Part shown: one piece after another, positions 15,825-24,044 of the stretch
Layout of the letters: the number at the start of each line of letters is the position of its first letter
Numbering within the stretch: position 1 is the first letter of the stretch
Source: Actinomadura sp. KC216
GTDB lineage: Bacteria > Actinomycetota > Actinomycetes > Streptosporangiales > Streptosporangiaceae
DNA: 44,806 bases
Direction: 5' to 3'
Assembly (NCBI RefSeq): GCF_004348535.1
Contig: NZ_SMJX01000030.1
Coordinates: forward strand, 1 to 44,806
The notes under the pieces: model-generated
What the model was told of the DNA's origin: nothing
The model's input: the letters and a program-made list of their open reading frames with translations, nothing else
Database searches by the model: none
Translations under genes and position numbers: made by a program

Positions 15825-15854
15825 AATGTATACAACACGCCTACATCAAGACAA
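15825..15854 (-). promoter_or_regulatory. Promoter and GntR operator of the catabolic operon
   Basis: Minus strand: -35 TTGTCT (15854-15849), 18-base spacer, -10 TACATT (15830-15825), then six bases to the ATG at 15818, predicting a leaderless mRNA. The palindrome TGTATACA (15827-15834) overlaps the -10. GTATAC-centred palindromes are typical of FCD-type GntR sites, so occupancy would block RNA polymerase. Confidence 0.65.
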
Positions 15855-16356
15855 GAGCCTCTTTCCGCAGCACACACGGCCAAGCACGCCCCGGCGAGCG
15901 GTTCAAGTGCCTCGCCCCCGCAGCTCCCTGGCCACCGGCCGCGCCGCCGCGCCCGTAGCGGCGCTTCGGCGCGGACCCACCGCCGGCCGTCGTGTTCGAT
16001 CTAGTGGAGCACCCTGATTCGCAATTCCGCATATCTCGCGCAGGGTTTCAGTTCCGTATTGTCTTCAATGTTCCTTTTATTAGCCTCCTATTGGTGAGTT
16101 TTCAGTAGTAGGCCGGCGAGGTTCACGTGCTCGTATCTATCGGACGTACCGGTCTTGCTGCATCACTGGCTGCAAGTGTCGCCTGCCGGTCGGACAGCGC
16201 CAGACGAACAGGGGGACCGAATGGGACGCGCCGCCAGGATGACCTCCGCGGCGCAGGGGACGCCGTGCTCCCGGAGACCGTTGGCGCGGTCACCAGCGGC
16301 GGACGGGCACACGCCTCGCATCTTCTCGGACATGACATGTGCAACATGGAGGACCC
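15855..16356. other. Intergenic leader region upstream of the prenyltransferase
   Basis: About 500 bases with no convincing gene. A candidate plus-strand promoter lies in an AT-rich patch: TTGTCT (16059-16064), 16-base spacer, TAGCCT (16081-16086). This would give a 5' leader of roughly 265 bases before the ATG at 16357. Open frames inside the leader (for example from 16127) show no recognisable domain. Confidence 0.4.
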
Positions 16357-17352
16357 ATGGCCTCATCGCCACCCGTCCGTCACGTCGCCTGCATTATGGA
16401 CGGCAACGGCCGCTGGGCTCGGAATCGCGGGCTGGACCGGGTGCACGGGCACCTGGCGTCCAAGCCCGCGTTCGAAGCGATCATCAACACCGCCATCGCC
16501 GAGAACGTGCAGTGGTTGACGCTGTTCGCCTTTTCCACCGAGAACTGGTCGCGTCCGGCCGAAGAGGTCGCCTTCCTGGTCGACGTCCTGGCCCCTTGGG
16601 CGTTGGAAGTGTGGGTGCCGTTCTTGCGCGACAGCGGCGTCCGGGTGCGGGCGCTGGGCGCCACGAACCCCAAGATCAGCACCGGGATCATGGAAAGAAT
16701 CCGCCGCGCCGAAGAGGCCACCCGCGCCAACGACCGGCTGAATCTGACGGTGGCGTTCGACTATGGCGGACGCGACGACATCGCCCAGGCCGCGCGATCG
16801 CTGGCCGCCGCGGACGTGCCGGCCGAGAACATCACCGCCGACCTGCTCGCCCGCAACCTGCAACTGCCGGAACTGCCCGACGTCGACCTGCTGATACGCA
16901 CCGGAGGCGAGCAGCGGCTGTCCAATTTCCTGCTGTGGCAGTGCGCCTACGCCGAACTGGTGTTCCTGGACGTGCTGTGGCCGGACTTCCGCGCGGGCCA
17001 TCTGCGCGACGCCCTGAGCCTCTACCAGCAGCGCCAACGCCGCTTCGGCCAGGTCCCCGACGAAGCCGACACCCTCGCCGACCTCTTCGGAGACCCCCGT
17101 GCCGTCGCTGACGCGGCGCTCACCGCCGCCGGGGCCGTCGGCGTGGAGGTGCCCACGTCCGCCCTGTCGCTGGCCGTCCCGCCGGGGGCCGTTCCGTTGC
17201 CGGGCCTGGCCAGGATGCTCAGCCTGCCCGGTGTGGTGGCCACTCACCTGACCACCGGGCTGCTGAGCAGCGCGTACAGGACGACCCAAGCCGCGGCGGC
17301 GCACCTGCGCCATACCCGGGGTGATTCTGCGTGGCCGGGACCGAGGCCATGA
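16357..17352 (+). CDS. cis-Prenyltransferase (UppS-family) homologue with C-terminal extension
   Basis: 331 residues from the ATG at 16357 (GGAGG four bases upstream). The first 245 residues carry the undecaprenyl-diphosphate synthase motifs: MDGNGRWA (14-21, catalytic Asp15), FAFSTENWSRP, YGGRDDI, DLLIRTGGEQRLSNFLLWQ and LWPDF. Catalytic residues are intact, yet positions usually strict in UppS differ: GHLASKPAF replaces the GHxxGxxxxR region and FDYGGR replaces NYGGR. About 85 extra C-terminal residues are rich in Ala, Leu and Pro. The stop overlaps the next ATG (ATGA), tying it to the squalene/phytoene-synthase homologue. I infer a specialised isoprenoid role rather than peptidoglycan lipid synthesis. 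Confidence 0.88.
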   Translation: MASSPPVRHVACIMDGNGRWARNRGLDRVHGHLASKPAFEAIINTAIAENVQWLTLFAFSTENWSRPAEEVAFLVDVLAPWALEVWVPFLRDSGVRVRALGATNPKISTGIMERIRRAEEATRANDRLNLTVAFDYGGRDDIAQAARSLAAADVPAENITADLLARNLQLPELPDVDLLIRTGGEQRLSNFLLWQCAYAELVFLDVLWPDFRAGHLRDALSLYQQRQRRFGQVPDEADTLADLFGDPRAVADAALTAAGAVGVEVPTSALSLAVPPGAVPLPGLARMLSLPGVVATHLTTGLLSSAYRTTQAAAAHLRHTRGDSAWPGPRP

Positions 17353-18356
17353 ACGCCGCCGACCGCGTGCGACGGCCGCCAGGCGGCCCGGCGCCGCGCA
17401 CGCTCCCGCCGGTTCCGGTCCCGACGCCCTGGCGCCTCACCTTGGCCCTCGCCGGAGTGCCCGGCAGGCTGCGCGCCGACTACACCGCCGCCGCCGGTCT
17501 GGTGGCCCGCCGGTTCCTGTTCGGCTACCCGTTCGCACGTCTGCTGACGCCCCCGGCCTGGCAGCCCCACCTCGTCACCGCGATCGCCTTCGGCGCCCTG
17601 GCCGACGATCTGGTCGATGCGGGAACGGGACAATACGCCGCGGAGGCGTTCTCCCGCTGGGCGGGACACGTACGCCAAGCCCTGGTCAGCGGGCAGGCAG
17701 ATCAGCCCGAACTCCGCGCCTTCCTGCACACCGTCGCCGTGCGGAACGTCCCGCACTCGGCGATCCACGCCTACCTGGCCGGGCAGGCCGCCCGGCAACA
17801 GGTCGGCGACTACCTCACCGACCAGAACCACGACGACCACATCGACCAGGTCCTCATGCCCAGCGGCCGGATCGCCTACGCCCTGTGCCACCGCCCGGGT
17901 GAACGCTTCCCGGCCGAAACGCTGCGGCCCGTCGCCGACGCCACCCAGCGCGCGGACGACCTGTCAGACCTGGCCGTCGACCTGCGCCGCGGCCGTCTCA
18001 CCATCCCGCGGACCACCTTGCTGCACTACGGCGTACAGCGCGCCGACCTGGCACGCCGCCGCGACACCCCGGCCGTTCGAGCCGTGCTGGCCCACGTCCG
18101 CGGCAGGGCCCGTACCGCACTCGCGACCGCCCGCACCGCCCTCGCCGACGCCGACCCAGCCACCCAGCTCCTCGGATGGCCTGCCCTGACCGGCTGTGAA
18201 CTGGTCCTGGCCGCCGCCGAACGACGGGGCACCGCCGTCCTGAGCCGGCACGGCCTGCTGCGAGGAATCCGCCCATCCCCCCACGGCCTCATCGAGGGCA
18301 CCCTCCGGACCCTGCACAGCAGCCTGCGCCTGGCCGAATCCGACCACGACCCTTGA
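17349..18356 (+). CDS. Squalene/phytoene synthase-family protein
   Basis: 335 residues; all-alpha isoprenoid synthase class I fold. Both Asp-rich motifs are present: DDLVD (86-90, in AFGALADDLVDAG) and DDLSD (203-207, in ADATQRADDLSDLAVDL), followed by RRGRLTIP as in squalene/phytoene synthases. By family it would condense two allylic prenyl diphosphates head-to-head, or act as a related synthase. The helix between the motifs (QNHDDHIDQVLMPSG) differs from the usual Y-x-x-x-V-A-G segment, so specificity is uncertain. The ATG at 17349 overlaps the stop of the cis-prenyltransferase (ATGA). No cyclase or oxidase lies beside it. Confidence 0.85.
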   Translation: MNAADRVRRPPGGPAPRTLPPVPVPTPWRLTLALAGVPGRLRADYTAAAGLVARRFLFGYPFARLLTPPAWQPHLVTAIAFGALADDLVDAGTGQYAAEAFSRWAGHVRQALVSGQADQPELRAFLHTVAVRNVPHSAIHAYLAGQAARQQVGDYLTDQNHDDHIDQVLMPSGRIAYALCHRPGERFPAETLRPVADATQRADDLSDLAVDLRRGRLTIPRTTLLHYGVQRADLARRRDTPAVRAVLAHVRGRARTALATARTALADADPATQLLGWPALTGCELVLAAAERRGTAVLSRHGLLRGIRPSPHGLIEGTLRTLHSSLRLAESDHDP

Positions 18357-18702
18357 CCAGCGGCGTCAGGCGAAGGATCCGGGCAGATAAGCCGCTTCCT
18401 GACAGGTCCGCGCAACAGCCGCGCGGTGCCCCGGCTCTGGACATTCAACTAGAATCTAACCGAAATCCGGGTATAGCGTTGTCTCGACGGCGCATCTGAC
18501 CAGGATCGACCGGCGGGCGGCCGTCCTGACGCGCTCAGTCGGGCACGCCCGCGGCGAGCACGGGCGCGAGGGTGAACCCGAGTGTTCGCGGTCGCTCTGG
18601 CAAACCGCAGGTGCCCTCACTGGGGTCCACGACACCGTCCTGAAGAGACCGACGCGGCCGCACCCATGCGCGCAGAGTTGCTCAACCGTCGTGTTCCCGC
18701 GT
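18357..18702. other. Intergenic, no gene seen
   Basis: Follows the isoprenoid pair. I see no terminator with a T-run and no ORF with recognisable content. A slightly AT-rich patch at 18445-18485 is the only compositional change. Confidence 0.4.
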
Positions 18703-18833
18703 TACGACCCCGCCCTGAAAGCCGGGTGGCCAATCGCCACCGGCGTCATCGGAGGAGCAGTCCGCGGATCGTGGCCGACAGGCTCGACATCGGCGGCGCC
18801 AGATGGGGCCTGACGGGTACGACCCTGACGTAA
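18703..18833 (+). pseudogene. ISKra4-like transposase C-terminal remnant
   Basis: The frame starting at 18703 reads YDPALKAGWPIATGVIGGAV, then a frameshift near 18765 continues with IVADRLDIGGARWGLTG. Together these match the C-terminal block of ISKra4-family transposases (GWPIATGVIEGAC...DRLDITGARWGL). No intact transposase, terminal repeats or target duplication are visible. It marks an old insertion beside the broken regulator that follows. Confidence 0.7.
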
Positions 18834-18855
18834 CGTGCGCGTGGTCCGTTGGTGG

Positions 18856-19600
18856 TCAGCGCACGGCCGTCCTCTGGGTCAGCGCGGCGGTGATCCGGTC
18901 GACGTCGCCGCGTTCCGCGGGCGGCAAGGGCGCGCCCACCGACTCTCTGAGCGCGGTGGCCTCAGCAAGGAGGGCTGTCGCGTCTTCGTAGGCGCCCTCG
19001 GCCGCCGCGACTCCGGCCAGCCCCTCTTTGGGCAGGGCGATGGCGCGCGAATCGTCGGCCTCACGCGCCGCTGCAAGCCCCTCCAGGTGCAGTGTCCTGG
19101 CTGTGGGGAGGTCGCCGCGCAGTTCGGCGATGAAGCCGAGCTCGGCCAGCAGCAGTGTCACACCGTAGAAGGGGACGCCGTAGTCGGCTTCGAGGCGGCG
19201 GTTCCATGCCAGCGACTGCTCGAAATGCCGCGCCGCCGTGTCCAGGTCGCCGGCGCGTCGGGCCACGAGGCCGAGGCCGACCCGGGCGAACTCCTCCGCG
19301 AAGCTGTTGGACTGCTCGGTGGCCTGGCGCATCCCCCGCTCATGGAGCTCCCGTGATCCGTCCAGGTCCCGGGTCAGCAGGGCGAGCCGGCCGAGGCTGG
19401 AGAGCCGGTAGGACACGTCGGTCCACAGTCCCAGGTCCTCGGCGAAGCGCAGGCCTTCGCGGTGCAGGCGACCGGCGACCGGTCAAGAACCGGTCGCTGA
19501 CCGCCTCGGGCGCCGCGTCGAGGTCTCCGGCGAGCACCAGGCAGTACCCGGCAACCATGTGGAAACGCCAACCGTTGAGGGCGGGAAAGCGGGCGTGGAC
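18856..19600 (-). pseudogene. TPR-rich regulator fragment (AfsR/SARP or LuxR type), truncated and frameshifted
   Basis: Minus strand. A stop at 19603-19601 precedes WRFHMVAGYCLVLAGDLDAA; the frame is lost near 19480 and resumes as HREGLRFAEDLGLWTDVSYR, continuing to 18856 through TPR-like repeats (LGRLALLTRDLDGSRELHERG; VGLGLVARRAGDLDTAARHFEQS; AELGFIAELRGDLPTARTLHLEG; EGLAGVAAAEGAYEDATALLAEA). These resemble the C-terminal half of large ATPase-TPR regulators. The N-terminal effector and ATPase domains are absent. A perfect 9-bp inverted repeat (19475-19497) lies at the frameshift. It may be the scar of the nearby IS event. Confidence 0.65.
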
Positions 19601-19661
19601 CTAAGCCGGTGTTCCAAGCACCGCGGTGCTCGCATCCTCGCGCTTGTGGTGGGATGGCCGG

Positions 19662-20564
19662 ATGCGCGCCGCTACGTTCCCCGCACTGTCCACCGTCCTC
19701 GCCTGTGCAGTGTTCATGACGGCGTGCGGCACGAAGGGCGAGCCGGCGGCCGGCGGCGTGAACGCGGCCGCATCCGGCAGCCCGGCTCTTCCCGGTGCCC
19801 CTGATGATCTGGCGCAGGACGGGGTGAGGATCACCGGCATGAGCGGCTGGTCCCACCAGGAGACGCCGCCGGTGATCTCCGCCGAGTTCGAGGTCACCAA
19901 CCACGAGAGCGAACCGTTCACCTACACCATCACCTTTGACGCCCTTTCCACCTCTGGCGCGGTGCTGGAGAACACCAAGCAGACGGTGCCCGCCGTGGGG
20001 CCCGGCCAGACCGTCAGGCGCACCGTCCGCCTGAACGGCTCCTCGCCGGACCTGCGCGGCGACAAGGGGCGTGTGCGCATCGCCGAAGTCCGGCGCGTCC
20101 CCGCCGCCGAGGCTCCAGCAGAGACCGGCCCTTGCCCGTCTTCCGGAATGCGACTGACGACCGACGCCGGAAACGCCGCCATGGGGCTACGCGTAATAGG
20201 ACTACGTCTGACCAACTGCGGGACCCGCGCCTACCACCTCAACGGCTTCCCGCTCCTTCAACTTCTGGACGAGGACAGAAAACCCGAACCCACCGTCAAG
20301 ATCGTCAAGGGTAGCGGCGGCATCGCCACCATGTCCGACTTCGATGCCCCGGCCCGGCCGGTGGTCCTGGCGCCGGGCCAGACGGCCAACAGCGGCCTGA
20401 TGTGGCGCAACACCACCGACGCGGGCGAGGCGGCGGTCGAGGTCCCCTACGTCAGGGTCAGGGCCAAGCCCGGAGCCCGGCCCGTCATGGTCACTCCGGG
20501 ACTCGATCTGGGAACCACCGGAAGACTCGCGGTCAGCCCCTGGAAGAAGGGCCCGGCACGCTGA
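19662..20564 (+). CDS. DUF4232 domain lipoprotein
   Basis: 300 residues. Signal peptide with lipobox FMTAC (lipidated Cys22). Residues about 45-150 form an immunoglobulin-like beta domain (ISAEFEVTNHESEPFTYTITFDAL). From about 165 a DUF4232 domain follows: CPSSGMRLTT, AMGLRVIGLRLTNCGTRAYHLNGFPLLQLL, and a final VRVRAKPG region. It is anchored outside the membrane; function unknown. The ATG at 19662 is chosen because the signal peptide starts there; no strong ribosome binding site precedes it. It is transcribed alone, just downstream of the broken TPR regulator on the other strand. Confidence 0.85.
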   Translation: MRAATFPALSTVLACAVFMTACGTKGEPAAGGVNAAASGSPALPGAPDDLAQDGVRITGMSGWSHQETPPVISAEFEVTNHESEPFTYTITFDALSTSGAVLENTKQTVPAVGPGQTVRRTVRLNGSSPDLRGDKGRVRIAEVRRVPAAEAPAETGPCPSSGMRLTTDAGNAAMGLRVIGLRLTNCGTRAYHLNGFPLLQLLDEDRKPEPTVKIVKGSGGIATMSDFDAPARPVVLAPGQTANSGLMWRNTTDAGEAAVEVPYVRVRAKPGARPVMVTPGLDLGTTGRLAVSPWKKGPAR

Positions 20565-20841
20565 CCTGGGCGCCGTCCACCCTCCGGCTGTCCGCTCTCG
20601 GCCGTCCATCTCCGGCGTCCATACCGGGTCGTCCAGTCACGCCCGCGACGGGGGCGCCGTCGGCCTCCTCGAACGTGTCCGGGCGGTGCGGCGTTCGGAG
20701 GCCGTTGAGCCGGCTCGGCCCGATGGAACGTTCCCGAGTGGAAATTTACTGCGTGTTCGATCGCCGTTGATGAAATGGAACGCTTCAGGCCCGAGTCTCC
20801 AATTCTATTCAAGTATAGCGAAGTTAAAGACTGGTGATTGA
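20565..20841 (+). promoter_or_regulatory. Promoter zone of the DUF4360 gene
   Basis: Intergenic DNA that becomes markedly AT-rich at 20745-20840, with possible -10 elements (TATTCA at 20806, TATAGC at 20814). I cannot pick a single promoter. It leads into the structured leader. Confidence 0.4.
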
Positions 20842-21007
20842 GATTCGGGGATGCCGTGGCTAAGCTCAAACCGGTTCCTGGCTCCACGCCTATTCGGCGA
20901 GTTCAGGGGCGCAAAGAATTGCCGGGCGGTCGCCGGCTTGGCACCCCCGAGAGCATCGAATTCCGGTGAAAAGGAATCGTATGTGCGAGGGCCTCGCGGG
21001 TTTTGTT
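20842..21007 (+). ncRNA. Structured 5' leader, candidate riboswitch with terminator
   Basis: The RNA upstream of the DUF4360 gene can fold into a closed multi-branch element. GGGGAUGCC (20847-20855) pairs with GGCACCCCC (20940-20948) with one mismatch. Inside lie the arms CCUG/CAGG (20877-20880 with 20904-20907), enclosing a GCC/GGC hairpin, and GCCGG/CCGGC (20921-20937). A second hairpin follows (CGAAUUCC, 20957-20964, with GGAAUCG, 20973-20979), then a GC stem GCGAG/CUCGC (20985-20997) and TTTTGTT (21001-21007), a plausible intrinsic terminator 60 bases before the start. It contains GGGGCGCAAAG (20906-20916). I cannot assign it to a known class. Confidence 0.5.
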
Positions 21008-21069
21008 GCGGCCGCCGGTGCGCGTGTCCCTTTAACCCCGTGTCACCCCCACTCAGAAGGAGAACGACC

Positions 21070-21711
21070 ATGCGCAAAGGTCTGACCGCCTCGGCAGCCT
21101 GCCTGTCCGCGCTCGCGCTGTCGGTGGCCGCGGCCCCTGCGGCGTCGGCGACGGCGGACGACCCGCCGCCCCCCGGCAAGATCACCATGGAGGTCCTCAC
21201 GGTGAACGGCTCCGGCTGCCCCGCCGGCACCGCCGCCGTCGCCCCGTCGAGCGACAACACCGCGTTCACCGTCACCTACAGCGACTACACCGCGCAGCGC
21301 GGCGGGGACTCCAAGCCCACCGACTTCCGCAAGAACTGCCAGCTCAGCCTGGCCGTGCACGTCCCGCAGGGCTTCACCTACGCGATCGCCAGCGCCGACT
21401 ACCGCGGCTTCGCGCACCTGGCCGCCGGCGTGACCGGGACCGAGCGCGCGAACTACTACCACCAGGGCATGGCCCAGTCGGCGTCCATCAGCCACACCGT
21501 CAAGGGCAAGACCTCCGGCAACTGGCAGTTCACCGACCGGACCCCGGTCGCCGAGCTCGTCTACAAGCCGTGCGGTGAGAACCGCAACTTCAACATCAAC
21601 ACCGAGCTGCGCGTCGAGGGCGGCGACGGCAAGGAGACCAGCTTCATGTCGTTCGACTCCGCCGACGGAAGCGTGCGGACGATCTACCAGTTCGCCTGGA
21701 AGAAGTGCTGA
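21070..21711 (+). CDS. Secreted DUF4360 protein
   Basis: 213 residues. Sec signal peptide (MRKGLTASAACLSALALSVAAAPAASATA, cleavage near 28), then a DUF4360 domain: GSGCPAGTAAVAPSSDNTAFTVTYSDY, KNCQLSLAVHVPQGFTYAIASADYRGFAHL, and a C-terminal cysteine pair (PCGENRNFNINTELRV; last residue Cys). The four cysteines are probably disulfide-bonded outside the cell. Function is unknown. The ATG at 21070 has a good AAGGAG; the frame is open upstream through the leader, but codons there are not gene-like. It is preceded by the structured leader and followed by a strong terminator, so it is a stand-alone unit. Confidence 0.9.
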   Translation: MRKGLTASAACLSALALSVAAAPAASATADDPPPPGKITMEVLTVNGSGCPAGTAAVAPSSDNTAFTVTYSDYTAQRGGDSKPTDFRKNCQLSLAVHVPQGFTYAIASADYRGFAHLAAGVTGTERANYYHQGMAQSASISHTVKGKTSGNWQFTDRTPVAELVYKPCGENRNFNINTELRVEGGDGKETSFMSFDSADGSVRTIYQFAWKKC

Positions 21712-21726
21712 CCCCAGACGACCGAA

Positions 21727-21766
21727 CCGCGCCCGCGTCCCCCAGGGACGCGGGCGCGGCCCTTTT
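21727..21766 (+). terminator. Rho-independent terminator after the DUF4360 gene
   Basis: A perfect 15-bp GC-rich stem (21727-21741 with 21745-21759), three-base loop and a TTTT run (21763-21766), 15 bases after the stop codon. Confidence 0.9.
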
Positions 21767-21896
21767 CACCGCCTCCACCGGGGCGCGCGGCCACCGGCGA
21801 TCGCGCGTTCGCGGTTGCTCTGTGTGGTGATGCGAATACAATCCAGGATGTCGTTGGTAGCCGGGCTTCCGGCGGGAGCGGACTCGGGAGGCGGCC

Positions 21897-24044
21897 GTGG
21901 CGTCGAACGCGATCCTGGAACGGCAGACGGGGCGGCTTCCCGCGGAGCTCACCAGCTTCATCGGCCGGGACGCGGAGCTGACCCGGCTCCGGCGGCTCAT
22001 CGACGAGCACCGGCTCGTCACGCTGAGCGGGCCCGCCGGCGTCGGCAAGACCAGGCTCGCGGTCCGCGCCGCGGCCCAGGTGCGGGACGCCTTCGGCGAC
22101 GGGGTGTACTTCGTCGGGCTCTCGGGCCTCACCGAGCCGTCGCTGCTGGCGCAGGCGATCTGCGACGCGCTCGGCCTGACCGAGCAGGACGGCGACGCGG
22201 CCGCCCGGCTCGCCGAGCACCTCGCCGACCGCCGCGTCCTGCTCGTCCTGGACACCTGCGAGCACCTGCTCGACGAGTGCGCCATCCTGGCCGAGGAGCT
22301 GCTGCGGACCGCCGCCGGGCTGCACGTCCTCGCGACCAGCCGCCAAGCGCTGGACGTGACGGGCGAGCACACCGTCGTCGTCACGCCGCTCGGCCGTCCT
22401 GACCCGGCCGCGGACACCTCTCCGGACGGCGCCGACTGCGATGCGGTCAGGCTGTTCGCCGAGCGCGCCGCCGCGGCCGTCCAGGGCTGGACGCTCACGC
22501 ACGGCAACCGCGACGCCGCCACCCGGCTGTGCGACCGGCTCGACGGCATCCCGCTGGCGATCGAGCTCGCCGCCGTCCAGCTGCGGGCGTTCTCGCTGGA
22601 GCAGGTCCTCGGGCGGCTCGGCACCCACCTCTTCCAGGTCCGCGGCAGGCGCACCACCGTGCGGCGGCACCAGACGCTGCGCGCCGCGGTCGACTGGAGC
22701 CACGAGCTCTGCTCGGCCGAGGAGCGGCTGCTGTGGGCGCGGCTCTCGGTGTTCGCCGACGGCTTCGACCTCGACGCCGCCGAGAACGTGTGCGCCGGCG
22801 ACGGCCTGCCGCCCGAGGCGGTCGTCGGGGCCCTGACGGGCCTGGTCGAGAAGTCGATCGCGCACCGCGCCGACCGCGGCGGCCAGGCCCGCTACCGGAT
22901 GCTCGACACCCTGCGCGAGTACGGCGCGGAGCGCCTCACCGAGCTGGGCGGGGCCGACCGGCTCCGCCGCCGCTGCTTCGCCTGGTACACCGAGGTGCTC
23001 CGCCGCGCCCGCCGGGAACTGGCGGGCGCGTCCCAGGCCCGCTGGCTCGAATGGTTCGACGGCGAGCGCGGCAACATCCGCGCGCTGCTGGGCGAGGGCG
23101 TCGCGGCGGCCGAGCCCGGGCAGCTCCGCGACGCGGTGGAGGCACTCGGCCGCCTGTGGGCGCTGCGCGGGACGCTGGGCGAGGGCCGGCAGTGGGTGGA
23201 CCGGGTCCTGGAGACCCGCGACACCACGGGCCCGGGCTGGTCGGGCTGCCTCGCGGCGGCCGGCCTGGTGATGACCCTCCAGAACGACCTGGACCGGGCC
23301 GATGAGCTGCTGGACCGGGCGCTGGCCCAGGGCCGGGCCGACGACGACCGGGCCGGCATCGCGCTCGCCTGCGCGGGCCAGGGCATCAAGGCCCTGTTCA
23401 CGGGCGATTTCGATCTCGCGCTGCAGCTGCTCACGACGGCCGACGGCCGGTACCGCGGCTCCGGCGCCGACGACGTGCTCCTCCTGCTCGTCGACGTCTT
23501 CCGCGGCGTGGCGCACCTGTTCAAGGGCGACTTCGCCGCGTCCGCCGAGCACGCCGACCGCGCGGTCCGCGCCGGCGAGGAGCGCGGCGAGCTGTGGGTC
23601 CGCTCGTACGGCATGCTCGTCGGCGGCCTCGCGCTCTGGCTCGCCGGCGACCTCGACGCCTCGATGGAGCGGCTCCGCGCGTCCCTGCGGATCAAACGCG
23701 ACCTGGACGACGGGCTCGGCATGACGCTGGCGCTGGAGTCGATCGCCGCATGCATGTCGAGCCAGGGCGAGCCCGACCGCGCCGTCAGGCTGCTGGGGGC
23801 CGCCGACCGGCTGCGCGAGCGCACGCAGACGTCGTGGTTCGGCCCCCATCACGCGCTGCTTCGGGAGATCCACACCGGCAGGGCCCTGGAGGCCCTCGGC
23901 GAGGAGCGGTACCGCGCCGCCCTCGAGGAGGGCGGGCGGCTGCCGCTCGCGGACGCGATCGAGGACGCGCTGGACGAGACCCCGTCCGGCGCCGAGGGCC
24001 GGCCCTTCCAGGCGGACTACTCCGGCGGGGTCTCGTCGTCGTAG
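21897..24044 (+). CDS. NB-ARC/AAA-type ATPase with TPR domain, no DNA-binding domain
   Basis: 715 residues from the GTG at 21897 (GGGAGG upstream). P-loop ATPase: FIGRDAELTRL, Walker A GPAGVGKT (45-52), Walker B VLLVLDTCEHLL, sensor LATSR, and GIPLAIELAA. Residues about 380-690 are helical TPR-like repeats (AAGLVMTLQNDLDRADELLDRAL; LALWLAGDLDASMERLRASLR). In the related LuxR or SARP proteins this architecture carries an N- or C-terminal DNA-binding domain; here the protein starts almost at the ATPase and ends after ALDETPSG without an HTH. It may work through protein partners or be a truncated regulator. Its 3' end overlaps the convergent asparaginase gene by 28 bases. Confidence 0.88.
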   Translation: MASNAILERQTGRLPAELTSFIGRDAELTRLRRLIDEHRLVTLSGPAGVGKTRLAVRAAAQVRDAFGDGVYFVGLSGLTEPSLLAQAICDALGLTEQDGDAAARLAEHLADRRVLLVLDTCEHLLDECAILAEELLRTAAGLHVLATSRQALDVTGEHTVVVTPLGRPDPAADTSPDGADCDAVRLFAERAAAAVQGWTLTHGNRDAATRLCDRLDGIPLAIELAAVQLRAFSLEQVLGRLGTHLFQVRGRRTTVRRHQTLRAAVDWSHELCSAEERLLWARLSVFADGFDLDAAENVCAGDGLPPEAVVGALTGLVEKSIAHRADRGGQARYRMLDTLREYGAERLTELGGADRLRRRCFAWYTEVLRRARRELAGASQARWLEWFDGERGNIRALLGEGVAAAEPGQLRDAVEALGRLWALRGTLGEGRQWVDRVLETRDTTGPGWSGCLAAAGLVMTLQNDLDRADELLDRALAQGRADDDRAGIALACAGQGIKALFTGDFDLALQLLTTADGRYRGSGADDVLLLLVDVFRGVAHLFKGDFAASAEHADRAVRAGEERGELWVRSYGMLVGGLALWLAGDLDASMERLRASLRIKRDLDDGLGMTLALESIAACMSSQGEPDRAVRLLGAADRLRERTQTSWFGPHHALLREIHTGRALEALGEERYRAALEEGGRLPLADAIEDALDETPSGAEGRPFQADYSGGVSSS

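Noticed and set aside
16127..16519. Possible small gene in the leader of the prenyltransferase
   Set aside because: The frame overlaps the real gene, has no recognisable domain and lacks a ribosome binding site.
20842..20980. ydaO-type (c-di-AMP) riboswitch before the DUF4360 gene
   Set aside because: The conserved GACAGCUAAC-like segment and the GAAUCC elements of that class are absent in the right arrangement.
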